From Amoebophrya sp. A120 (Eukaryota > Sar > Dinophyceae > Syndiniales > Amoebophryaceae): a stretch of DNA of 64,000 nucleotides. Where the stretch lies: the NCBI GenBank assembly GCA_905178155.1, contig CAJINV010000012.1, forward strand, positions 553,271-617,270, read 5' to 3'. Shown in pieces: positions 42,849 to 52,428 of this stretch. The first letter of the stretch is position 1; the number at the start of each line of letters is the position of its first letter. Under the pieces are notes generated by a model. It was not told the DNA's origin. It made no database searches and saw nothing but the letters and a program-made list of their open reading frames with translations. The position numbers and the translations under genes were made by a program.

Positions 42849-45841
42849 TCAAATCGGTTCCAGTAAAAACAAACCGTTGCTCAGGATGTACACCGGCGCA
42901 TTCGCACTCCCGGCGGAGATGTAGGGCGCGCGGGCGAATTATGGCGTTCTCAAATGTTACATTCTCAACTGTTGCATGGATTTGTAATGCAAGAACAGCA
43001 ACAGTGAAAGTGGCAACGTTGCAACTTTCGCATCACAGATTTTGCACAGAGTATCATGCTGTTTAGCCCTTCGAAAATTTGTCATGCTAAGCACCTTGAT
43101 CAAGTGGAGGGTAATGGCAATTTTGCATGACAAATTCATGTAACAGTATGAGAATGTAACGTTTGAGAACGCCATACGAATTTCAACAGTCGGAACCCAC
43201 ACTGCTTCATCAGCACCGCCCTTGCGAACCCCGCCGCCTGCTCCTCAAACGTTCGCATATGCGCCTGGCCGCGGTAGGAGACTTTCTCGAAACTCGGACT
43301 GAGGTGCGGTTTTGTCGTGTTCGGAGAAGAAGTGTTTGCTCCTCCACTTCTTCCGTTTTTTGGCGACGACGGTGAGGTACTACTCTTCACATGGTCTTCG
43401 ATCCACTGCTCGAAAGGAAACACCGCGGACAGGAGAAATTTGCAGTTGTGCTGCTTACATAGCGAGTGAATTTCCTTCAATAACGTGATCGGCTTCTCGC
43501 ACCGGTCCAGAACGTTGAAGCTGGTGATGAGACTGAACTTCTGTTGCGGGTCGTGAAGGGCTGGGCAATGTTCTTTTGATACGGAGGCGGTGAGGAAAAT
43601 TTGCACGGGACAAGAACTGTTGTTCGGTGAGTTATACCCTGGTGCTGACGTCGAGATGCTTGTGTTTTTTTGCAGGTTCTTCCGGTCACTCGTTGTCAAC
43701 ATCGGCCGCAGCGTACCCTGCTTCAGCAGTTGTGACCTAGTGAAAGAAGTGTTGTCTTGTCTCGATTTACTGGAAGAACAGGGAGAGGAGGTGGAAGTAG
43801 AGGCGGGAGATGTTGATATGCTGCTGTCATTTTTCTGTACTCCACTCCTGGCAGCCGCTCCACCGGTTCTACGAGGACCATCTGTCGTGGTCCCTTGTAG
43901 AAGTGCGGAAGAAGATGCTGCCGTCGCAGCGGTCGACACGGTACTGCAATTATCGTCGGAAATCTGACTGCCCGCGGTGGTGGTACGGTGCTTCAGCGTC
44001 GAAGTAGTACTAGAGTTGGGAGGACCAGCTGCAATATCATCACAAACGTCTGATGCCCCTGTCGCGAGCGGCGTGCTGGTTTTACTATTTTGCAATAGCG
44101 GCACCGATCGTAGTGTTCCCATTGCCGACGTTTTTGAAGAAGATGATGCCCCTACAACTACGTGGTTTGTCGCCGCCGCGGCAGCAGGAGACAGCGTCTC
44201 TTGCTGATTTGTTTCATCCTTTTCTGGGCGGGAAGAAGTGGCTTCAACATCCCCATGCTCCTGATCAACATCCCCAACTACCTCTTTTCTTGGAACTTTC
44301 AGCAGCAAATCCCGCCACTTCCGATTGCCCATCCGCTCCAAGCGTTTAACCATTTGCTTCGAGACTTCGGTGCAGGTGACCCGGGAAAACAAAGGCAACA
44401 GCTGCTCAGTGATGTACCCGCAACCAGAGCCAATATCTAGTAGGTGCCCGCCCGGTTCGAAGAAATACTTGAACTGCTCTGATTGTGATTGTACTGCCTG
44501 TTGGTGTTGGTTTTTGCGATCATCTTCGCTGAACAGGGCCGTGTGGTCCTTCCCCTTGTCCGGCGCACAAAAGTCGTCAAGATCATGGTCGTGGTGTTCT
44601 TCCTCGGGTCGTCGTGCTAGATTTATTTTGGACGCAGTAGTTTTTCGACGTGGAGTTGTAGTATTTGTTCCTCCCACTGCTGGCGTGGAATACACCCTCC
44701 CTCGCTCATTCAATACTGCGACCAGGTTCCGTTCCACCGGAGCGGAAATAGTGTCCGTCAGAAACGCTTTGAACTGTGCGGCGCTGCAGAGCCACATCTT
44801 GCCCGTCCCCAGCAAGCCGTTGACATCCGTGTTGCTCATGCACATGCGGAAAAAGGTGCGAATCACGTCGATGAAGCACCGCGTGACGCCGTAGAGTTTA
44901 TTGTATTGGTCCTGGCAGATTTTCACGAACTCCAGTGTGTCTTGGTCCTGACAGGCGAGGTGGATGAAATCGATCTCGTCAGACTGGCGATCTGCAATAG
45001 TATCTTGCTCCGGGTTTCGTGAAGAAGAGATGCCTCTAGCTGCCTCAGCAGTGCCTCCGTGTTCTGGCTCGCCAGACGCACTGCCTGTTCGGGGGCCGCT
45101 TGCCATGTCGTCGTTGTTGTCGAGTTGGTATTTGTACTGCTGATTTTCCAATTTCTGAAGCACGAGCGAGTCGCGGTTATTTTGTTGAAACAGATCCTCT
45201 TGCAGTTCTCTTCCACGACCGGAATGATCCCCATGATTTTTCATGTCCCGTGATCTCTGTAAAAGTGCCCCCTTGCCGTTCTGTCCCGCGGATGCCGCTG
45301 CACCAGTTTTATTTGCCGACGCAGACGACGTGAACGCCGCTGTTACTTGTGCCTTATAGTGGTCTTTATCCGGTACCAACTCTTCACATTGCAATAAGTC
45401 TTCAGGTGTAGGAGCCAGTGTACTAGCATCCCAGATAACTACCCCAGGTGCTCGCCCCGCCACCGCACCTTCAGCTCCCGGGTTGAATTTGGCAAGGGGA
45501 GAGGTCGTCGAACCTACACCGCCAGTTGTACTAGCGAGTTGACCGTTTTTCTTCCTATGAACCGCATAGTACTCCTCCACCGGCCCGAGGTACTCCAGGA
45601 AGCATTCCGGGCAATATTCATACTCGGCCTCGCTGTACCTCCTCCGGACGCAGTTTGGGCAGGCTCCCGGTTTTCCGGAGGACACGGTCGGAATGGTCAC
45701 GTTGCGGTGGAGTTTGTGCGAGAGCTTGCACGTTCTTGTGGGGGGAGTAGCGCCGGGCGGCGTGTGCGAAGCGCCGGGTTTGGAGGAAGACGTCATGGTC
45801 ACGGGGACTGGCGGCTGTTGCGGAAAAGCTTGTTTAGTCAT
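42849..45841 (-). CDS. METTL9: METTL9/DREV-type protein-histidine methyltransferase (916 aa)
   Basis: Two exons, 45841-43177 and 42934-42849, total 2,751 bases (917 codons). The family transfers methyl from S-adenosylmethionine to a histidine nitrogen in target proteins. Visible family blocks: FFRMCMSNTDVNGLLGTGKM (residues ~330-349), SAM-binding LLDIGSGCGYITEQ (~467-480), CTEVSKQMVKRLERM, and the DREV signature FNVLDRCEKPITLLKEIHSL. Excising the family F introner joins CGFRLLKF to ARAPYISAGS, ending VYILSNGLFLLEPI; this matches the family C-terminus, which is missing without excision. Oddities: an N-terminal zinc-ribbon-like CPNC...CPEC (~61-80) and Ser/Thr-rich inserts, one inside the catalytic domain, making it about three times the usual length. 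The 3' end has been copied into the neighbouring array. Confidence 0.9.
42940..43176. mobile_element. Introner, family F (237 bp), original copy
   Basis: TIRs TATGGCGTTCTCAAATGTTA then CATTCTCA, with inverted TGAGAATG then TAACGTTTGAGAACGCCATA. The direct repeat cgaat is perfect. It separates the last METTL9 exon from the catalytic exon. Confidence 0.93.
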
Positions 45842-46429
45842 TTGTATATTTTTTCATTTAAAGTTTAAGTTTTTCATCCGTGCGTTAGCGTTGTATATTG
45901 TTTTTATGTTTTGTTGATTTGTTATCAAAAATTGCTACAGACCAAAACTGGATGCTGGTTGATATTCAGTCGATTTCTGAAGGGGTGTTGATGTTGTACC
46001 ACCTTCTTGTACTGTAAGGCGGTTCGGTGTTTTTGTTTACTGTGTTCTTCGTCCTTGTTGCTGATGCTGGACGAGCTACTTGCTGTTATCTGCTGGAACT
46101 AGTAGACGTTGTATTGCAATTTTCAAGAAGAGACACGTATATCTAAAAGTTTTCTTCTGTTTCTCGCTAGGTAGTGTGGAAAATTTTGAATGTCAAGGAA
46201 AACGTTGCAGATGCAAACAGCCTTGTCAAATTCATCGATCTAAAAATAAAACGAAATCTTAGCACCATTAGCGAGCTCGTGCAAACAGAAGAAAAGTTGT
46301 AGAATCCTATAGATATAGATAGAAAATGGTGCGGATGGTGGAAAAAAGCGTTGATGTCAGTCAGTCGTACAACTTGCGGGAAAAATAAAAGAATGCCGTG
46401 CCCATCAAGAAAAAAATGTCGGTTTGCAG
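45842..46429. other. Intergenic between a minus-strand and a plus-strand gene
   Basis: AT-rich. A Cys-rich plus-strand frame near 46170-46260 (ENFECQGKRCRCKQPC) could be an upstream exon of the next gene, but I could not join it convincingly. Confidence 0.4.
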
Positions 46430-47227
46430 AACGAGCCGAAATACAACATCGTGCAAAAGGAGTCCGCGCTGCTTTCACAGCTCGCAAAACTGCACCCGAA
46501 CAACTCGTATCAAATGTAAAAGTGTCTGGGTCTGGAAGAGTCATGCTGTTTTTGCATGACACATAAGGCCTGGCATGGAAGCTCTAGCATCACAGGTCTC
46601 GAGAAGCTTCCGCAATGCCGAATCCGCATTACAAATCCCCCATTTTGGTGACAGAAAGTGGGCAGCTTTTGCTACCTATGCATGAGAGATTTTTCTGTGT
46701 TCTGAAATGCGCATCACAAGTTTGTATTCTTCCAGACCCAGACATTTTTGCATTTGATAACTCGCGTACGCCGAATGGAAAAATCCACAACGTTTTCATC
46801 TGCGCGCACTGTCTTCCGCTATATCAAAAAGAAAAATCCCCCCTCCCCATATCGAAAACGTATCCGTCTGAAAATTTGTGATGCGCATTTGTGACCTCAA
46901 ATCCTGCCTGTCTTGCAAGAGGGCAAGTCCAGAAAGCGTTCCGCATTTTTCAGGCGGTTTGTGATGCTGTTTGGCTCAGAGCATACACGTTTGTCATGCT
47001 AGGCGCCTACGTCAAACCTCTCGGCTGAGGCTTGCCACATGCGTGCACTCCTCTACTGCAAGACAAATCTGATTTGTGTATGGAAATCCAGCATCAGAAA
47101 CTTCGTTTCGATATGGGGAGGGGGCATTTTTCCTCATGATACGCTATGCGTCCACTACGAGGCGGATACTTATCCGGGAAAAAGAAAAGAATGCCGTGCC
47201 CATCAAGAAAAAAATGTCGGTTTGTAG
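46430..47227 (+). CDS. Plus-strand gene fragment with a Cys-His motif
   Basis: The only protein-like coding sequence I see on the plus strand. After an acceptor-like TTTGCAG at 46429, the frame reads NEPKYNIVQKESALLSQLAK. Removing introner 46508-46759 extends it to LHPNNSRTPNGKIHNVFICA, and removing 46822-47141 gives CAHCLPLCVHYEADTYPGK. The C-x2-C-x3-C spacing suggests metal binding, but I do not recognise the protein. The 5' end and the 3' end beyond about 47174 are unresolved. A 50-bp direct repeat occurs just before the first exon and again at the end. The strand call rests on both introners giving the same open frame. Confidence 0.5.
46508..46759. mobile_element. Introner, family A (252 bp)
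   Basis: TATCAAATGTAAAAGTG then TCTGGGTCTGGAAG, with the inverted match ending TTTTTGCATTTGATA. The direct repeat actcg is perfect. Its host is on the plus strand, showing insertion in either gene orientation. Confidence 0.9.
46822..47141. mobile_element. Introner, family E (320 bp)
   Basis: TIRs of about 38 bp: TATCAAAAAGAAAAATCCCC then CCTCCCCATATCGAAAACG, against inverted CGTTTCGATATGGGGAGGGG then GCATTTTTCCTCATGATA. The direct repeat cgcta is perfect. Longest member in the window and the only one with this TIR. Confidence 0.9.
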
Positions 47228-47851
47228 TTTCCTTGAATGTGCCTGTGGGACAGAGGGAAAGAAGGTGAAAATGACATAGTAATCCAAGAGCACTTGTCTC
47301 CTGCCTGCTTTGGATCATTTCCGAAGAAAAACGACCCGTTTTATTTTTGTTTGCACAAGAGCGTCATCAACTTCATTTGGTTGGACCAAAAAATAAAGAG
47401 ACGTCCGGGAAGGGCCGGATTTTGAGATCTTCTCCAACAAGGATCGCATTTCTTCCTTGGAGCAGATCATCGTATGCAGAGACGATTGTATGGACCGGAG
47501 GATTCTGTGTGCGTAATCATTTTGTGCATGAGGATCAGATCCCGTTTTTTCGTTGCTGTAGAACAGCTGTCACAGCACCAATGCGACAAAACACTCTTCC
47601 CTTTCTCTGTCTGTCTCGGATTGCTTTCTTGACTTTCGTGGTCGAGTTTTGCTTTTGTGAGCACCAGGTCGAAGCAACCTTTCAGCTGCATCGCGCGAGT
47701 GCTACTCAAACAATCTTAATCTTTCGGAAGTGCGGTTTTTTGTTCTCATTGTCTTTAAGGGTTGGTACCGTCATGTTGTAGTGGGTTGTAGGTACTCATG
47801 GAAGGTCTTGATCAGGTTGAGAATTCAGACTCAAAGTGGTCTCTGACTTTT
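47228..47851. other. Intergenic, nothing recognised
   Basis: Lies between the plus-strand fragment and the serine dehydratase 3' end, so two genes converge here. No convincing frame or repeat. Confidence 0.5.
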
Positions 47852-49564
47852 CTACGCAAAAACCACTCCAAGCTCCTTACACCACTTCTTCATCATTTCC
47901 TCTGAAGCCATCCGCCCACCGCACACCTCGACTACTACATCCCCGCCTTCTTGCAAGATGTCACTGAACGCCGTGATGTCGTGTATTTTCAATTTGCACT
48001 CGTCTGTGCTGTCAGTACTACTGGAACAGCGGATGATGTCTAAAGTCGTTCTTTCACGTCCTTCCTCATCTGTCTTCTTCAAACCAGCCAAGTCCTCCTC
48101 TTCCGTGTCGATCAGCGCTAACGCCGCTCCGCAGGCAGGCTCGACTAGTGGAATCGGACAAAGTTTCTTGCTTCTTGTTTCTCCACCTTCTTCTTCCATC
48201 ACAACCTGTGGCACTCTTTTCCGAAACAGCATCGCCGCCTTGACTGCCGCGTGATCGGTGACACGAAAAGAGTACACGTTGGACGAGTGATCTTTATCAC
48301 CAGCCACTTTCCGGTAGAGTTTTTCGCAATTCAAACTACCTAAAGACTTCGCAACCGAGGTGATTGCCTTGAGCGTCACCGGTTTTTTCTCCAAACAGGA
48401 CTGATAAAAGCAGTCCGCGCCGACCGTCTCGCCGATGAAAAGCTTTACACCTTTTTGTTTCTTGTGTTTCTCCAACCCGTGCAAAATCCCGGTCGCTAAG
48501 CCGCCCCCTCCGCACGCCGTGATGATCGCTTTCAAATTTTCTCCTTTTCCCGGGAGTTGCTCCAAGATTTCGTCGACTACGGAACTGTGGCCCTCGTACA
48601 GGTTGTCGCCCTCAAAGGGGTGGATGTACTTGAGCTTTTGCATATTTACTTGCTGGACGCGAATCGTGGTGCCACCAGCCCGCGTTTCATGCGCAGAAGA
48701 TTCCGTTTTGACGTTTTCAGATTCCCTTACTAACCGTAACGCCTCCTCATTCGCCTCGTTCCAGACGTTGCCGAATATTCTGATTTCCACGTCCGGATTA
48801 TGCATTGCAAAAGTATCGCACTACGTGCAAATAGCATGACAAATTGCCTAAAAATGAAAAATGCAATTTGTCATTCGGATTTAACTTCAGAATGTGATTT
48901 TTATTGCATGTTGCCTACGATGACTACGAGTACGATGGTTTTGCGCCGCATACGGGTTCACCTCGAGCAGTTTCGGCCTCGCGATGTCGATCGGCGTGGT
49001 CTTCGGTAGAATGATCGTGCAGCCCAAATTGTACTGGTAACACGCGTAGGCGCAGGCGAGCCCCGCGTTGCCGCCGGACGAACAGACGCAACCGGTGCAA
49101 CTTTCCTCATACTTCGCCTTCTGCACGGTCAGCCCGATCCCGCGGATCTTGAAAGACCCGGAAGGCTGTAGTGCGTCGAGCTTGTAGTAGATTTGCAAAA
49201 ATGCGGGTGGTGGGCTGGTGGCTTCGTTGTGGCGGCTGGAGGTGTCGTCGTGTCTCTTCAGAAAAATCTTGTGACCCAGCACAAGCGGGGTTTTCTTGTG
49301 GCAGCTGGACGACGGAAGTAGAGTTGCATCATGAGGACGCGTTCCCTTGATGTCCTCGCTGGTAGAAGAGGTAACCTTCTTCTTCTTTGTCAGTTCCTCG
49401 GTTGAAGCATCGATAGCCACCTGAGAGTCCACTAGTTCTGTAGCTTTTGCTTTGCCTTTGCTCGGACTCCGGCTGCGCTTCAGGGAAGGGCTTTGCCCAA
49501 CGACATCGGTGCTGGAAGCGGCGCCGTGGGAAACAGGCAAGGATGGAGAGGTCGGAGGAGACAT
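47852..49564 (-). CDS. SDS: L-serine dehydratase / L-threonine deaminase-like PLP enzyme (517 aa)
   Basis: Two exons, 49564-48953 and 48793-47852, total 1,554 bases (518 codons). The family deaminates serine (or threonine) to pyruvate (or 2-oxobutyrate) with pyridoxal phosphate. Seen: the Schiff-base lysine in QPSGSFKIRG (Lys ~139), the substrate loop SSGGNAGLA (~162-170), the glycine phosphate-binding loop CGGGGLATG (~298-304), KAITSVAKSLG and VEPACGAALALID. Removing the introner joins PKLLEVNP to DVEIRIFGN, which fits the family alignment without a gap. An N-terminal extension of about 85 residues rich in Lys/Ser precedes the catalytic fold and could be a targeting or disordered region. A Lys/Glu-rich insert lies near the C-terminus. 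Serine racemase is the closest alternative, but the C-terminal motifs fit serine dehydratase better. Confidence 0.88.
48799..48952. mobile_element. Introner, family B (154 bp)
   Basis: TATGCATTGCAAAAGTATCG and inverted CGATGGTTTTGCGCCGCATA. Flanks cggat and cgggt match at 4 of 5 bases. The homologous protein alignment fixes the junction independently. Confidence 0.93.
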
Positions 49565-50229
49565 TCTGTCGGGTTCTTAAGCGCAAATGAGAATGATCTT
49601 CCAGAGGTTTTTTCTCCGCTACGTAGAACGAAGCCACAAGCAAGGCTAATAAAGAAGCAAGGTCCGCCCGGACGGAATCTAACAGATAGAGTAAATCACT
49701 CAAAAACTGCGCGTTGGCGTTGGGTTTGGCTTGGTAAAATGTTGCGGGTAGATGATGTAGAAGACACGAAGGTCAATACTATTGGGCGTCATCCATTTGA
49801 TCCCGGTACTCATGCAGTTCTCTGGGAGGGCAGATGGGCTTAACAAATGCAGACTATTCAACTAGGACATCACTTCATCTTCAACGAGAGACAGCGAGTA
49901 TCTATGTTTTGTTGTAGTCTTCGCCCAAAAATAAAATTGCAGATCGAGATGGCAAACCACGTCGCAAATGGAAGCGACGCGGTAGAGATCTTCATCTCCA
50001 GCTTGAGAGCGCTGTCCCCGTGACAAAGAAAATTCTCCATACACTAAAAGAGACATCGACACAGCAGCAAAAAGATGCTACCCAGTGTCGCTTGCTTGGT
50101 GACGAAACGCAAACAACACATCGAGACGGAGCCACAACGGCAGCCCCCGACGCTGGCTGTCTCTTCTCATTTGGTGGTGCAACACGACGCAAATTCATGA
50201 GCCTGACGCGCGAAAACCATACGCGGCCA
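49565..50229. other. Upstream flank of serine dehydratase
   Basis: No convincing frame. It passes gradually into the GC-rich island to its right. Confidence 0.45.
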
Positions 50230-51640
50230 CGATCGCTACAGGGCTTTGAGGGAGGCCGACGGACCGAGGCAACCCTTACGAGCGGCCGCCAGGATGGAGC
50301 GAGCCCGGCGCCGCGCGGCAAAGCAAGCTGCTCGGCAGGCAGGGCAGCTGCCCACCGGGGGGGGCGTCCGTGCGTTCGCAGGCACACTCGCACACAGAAA
50401 AAAACCCACGGCGCGCCACGCACGGGAAAAAAACACCGGGGGGCGCGACCCCCACGCACCCGGGGGGGGGCTGGTACGCGGGCAGAAGGCAAACAAAGCG
50501 CCACCACCTACCACGCGCCAGCCCGGTGGCCGGTCGTCGGGGCCGGCACGGATACGCGGCCCCGGGCATTCGCTTTGCTTTCATACGTTCGCCAACGGGC
50601 GCACGGGCCACGCCATTTGCGTCGCCATCATAGTCCGCCTGTTGACACACCTTCATGACCAGGCAACCACCGCGCGCCGCGCCACCCACCACCGGTCGAA
50701 GTTAGTGGTCGAAGTTGGCAGGCGCCGTGCCCTACTGGCCAGCCCCCTGCCCGCTTCGTTCCCCTCGCACGCGCCGGCCCCGAGCGCCGGGGGCGGGGGG
50801 GGCAGTGCGAGGCGGCGCAGCCCGCCCGGCGCAACTGATGGCGGGCGGGGTGTAAGTATCACACCCGCGAGGCAGGGCCCCGGCCCAATGAAAGAGCGAA
50901 GCGGGCGCGGCAAGAGGTGCGGGCCTTTGGCTTCTCCGGGCGTGTGTGCCAAAGGATGCGCTGCCCCGCCTACCTTGCGCGCTCGCGCGCGGTCTGCAGC
51001 TGTTCGAAGAACAGCGCCGGGCACTCCCCCGACGGGCCTGGTCACTAGCAGCCTGCGCGGGCCTTCGACAACAGCAGCGGGTGGCCCCTAATGGGTGCAC
51101 GTGATCCCCCGCCCACGCAGGAGAACAGGCCGAGGAGGGTCCGGCGCCCGAAGTGCAAGCGACGCGGCAGGCGCTCGGCATCACCGAAGGGCTTGCCTTC
51201 TAAGTTGAGAGGGCGCAATTGAGTGGGTCGCGTGTTCCGGTTTTCCGAGCGTACTCGAAGAGGGGCCCGCTCTTGTCTTCGAAGACAAGCGCCGCCGGAA
51301 TCTGCCGCGCTCCCATGCAACGGCGTCGCCGGCACCGGCAGGGCGCCGCTCCAAATTCCGACGAAACCGCCCACCGCACTCCTGCTGACCTGGGTGATAG
51401 AGAAACATGGTTGGGCGGCGCGATGAAATAAGCACACAGCCACGCCGCAGGACGACACCGCACCACAACAGGAGTATAGGACCACTGAACAGAGAATACC
51501 GTCCCCCACAGCAAGAACATCGGAGCCTTGCAGCAACATCCAGCCGTCGCTGTGGACAAACTTGGGCTTGGCAACTTCCTTTCACCGAATAGATCTTCAT
51601 CTAAACCACTGCATTTTGCTTCTTTCCATATCCATTCCAC
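50230..51640. other. GC-rich island 2, no gene recognised
   Basis: Long G and C tracts and GCGC steps, with overlapping open frames on both strands whose residues are dominated by Arg, Ala, Gly and Pro. No family motif or RNA gene seen. Similar in character to the islands at 11780-13480 and 58260-60480. Confidence 0.6.
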
Positions 51641-51692
51641 ACTGCTTCATCTCTTCCTTAGTCACATACCAATAGTAGCCGCCTCAGCGGGG

Positions 51693-52386
51693 GTAGTGAG
51701 GTCATGGCGGTTTTTTTGTCTTCACGCTAAAAACAGAAGCGACTTCTCTGCCCACCGTGCCATCGTGAGTAATGTTATGCACGACGGCACGGCGGTCGCT
51801 AGAGATGTCGATGCAGAACTGGCCTCCATTTGGTTTCGAATCGAAAAACCTTCCCCGCATGCTATGGCCCCGCCAGGCCCCACCCCCGGGTCGGCCCCAT
51901 GGGCCCCCAAATCGAGCCCATAGCATGCGGGTTCGCTTTTTGCTTTTGGCTGACTTTGTTTTTTTTTGTTTTTTTTGTTAAAATGCCGCATCTCCTGGCC
52001 TTCGGTCCGCCTCTGAAATGGCGTATTTTGGTGGCGTCTTTTGGGCGGCCCGGATGTGGGCTAAAATGGGGCCCATACCATGCGGCTTCGCTGTTTTTTT
52101 CGGACTGCTGCTTTTTGAGCGCCCCTTTTTGGGCGGCCCAAACCGCCAGAAACTAAGGCGGTGGGCGCCTCAGACGGGCGCCCCTTTTGCCGGCTCCCCT
52201 GCGTCGTTTTACTAAGCGGGAATCGATAGAATCCGCTCGGGCTTGTTTGACGGCAAAGCCCCGGCCGCTTGATAATTGAAAATTTTTTATGCCCAAAATC
52301 ACTTCCGGCCACTTGAAAACTGCCGGCCGTTTTGCGCACTGCCTGTCAAAAAAACCGCTAGATTAGAACGTTCGTGACCTCACTAC
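51693..52386. mobile_element. 694-bp non-autonomous TIR element (MITE-like)
   Basis: GTAGTGAGGTCA at 51693-51704 is inverted perfectly as TGACCTCACTAC at 52375-52386. A second inner match (GCGGTTTTTTTG) lies at a different depth on each side. The interior has no credible coding frame but holds a 14-bp inverted repeat and GC-rich blocks. I see no clear target duplication. It does not share the TAT/ATA ends of the introners and lies between genes. Confidence 0.65.
51854..51931. repeat. 14-bp inverted repeat inside the TIR element
   Basis: CCCGCATGCTATGG at 51854-51867 and CCATAGCATGCGGG at 51918-51931. A weaker third copy (CCATACCATGCGG) follows near 52074. Confidence 0.8.
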
Positions 52387-52428
52387 ATACAATGATGAAC
52401 ATCAAAATTTCACAGACCTCCATCCCAC

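Larger units (their letters stand above)
36900..43212. repeat. Tandem array: 1,528-bp units plus one enlarged 2,198-bp unit
   Basis: The string TCGCTTTCTTCGAATAACTT recurs at 37031, 38559, 40087 and 42285, giving spacings of 1,528, 1,528 and 2,198. Each unit contains a truncated Asp/Cys-rich gene, about 610 bp of intergenic DNA, and the METTL9 last exon with its introner. The rightmost unit is the real 3' end of the METTL9 gene. Units 1 and 2 are nearly identical. Breakpoints join the METTL9 exon at CTTCATCA (37958, 39486) to the small gene's interior. Plus-strand frames inside the units are conserved only because the DNA is copied. Confidence 0.9.
46377..47224. repeat. 50-bp direct repeat bracketing the gene fragment
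   Basis: 46377-46426 and 47175-47224 are nearly identical, containing GAATGCCGTGCCCATCAAG and AAATGTCGGTTTG. The first is followed by CAG and the second by TAG. The repeated piece could be the 3' part of two related introns. Confidence 0.8.

Noticed and set aside
37498-43066. Plus-strand frames of 98-124 codons conserved in all array units
   Set aside because: Their conservation is explained by recent DNA duplication. They overlap METTL9 exon fragments and intergenic DNA on the other strand.
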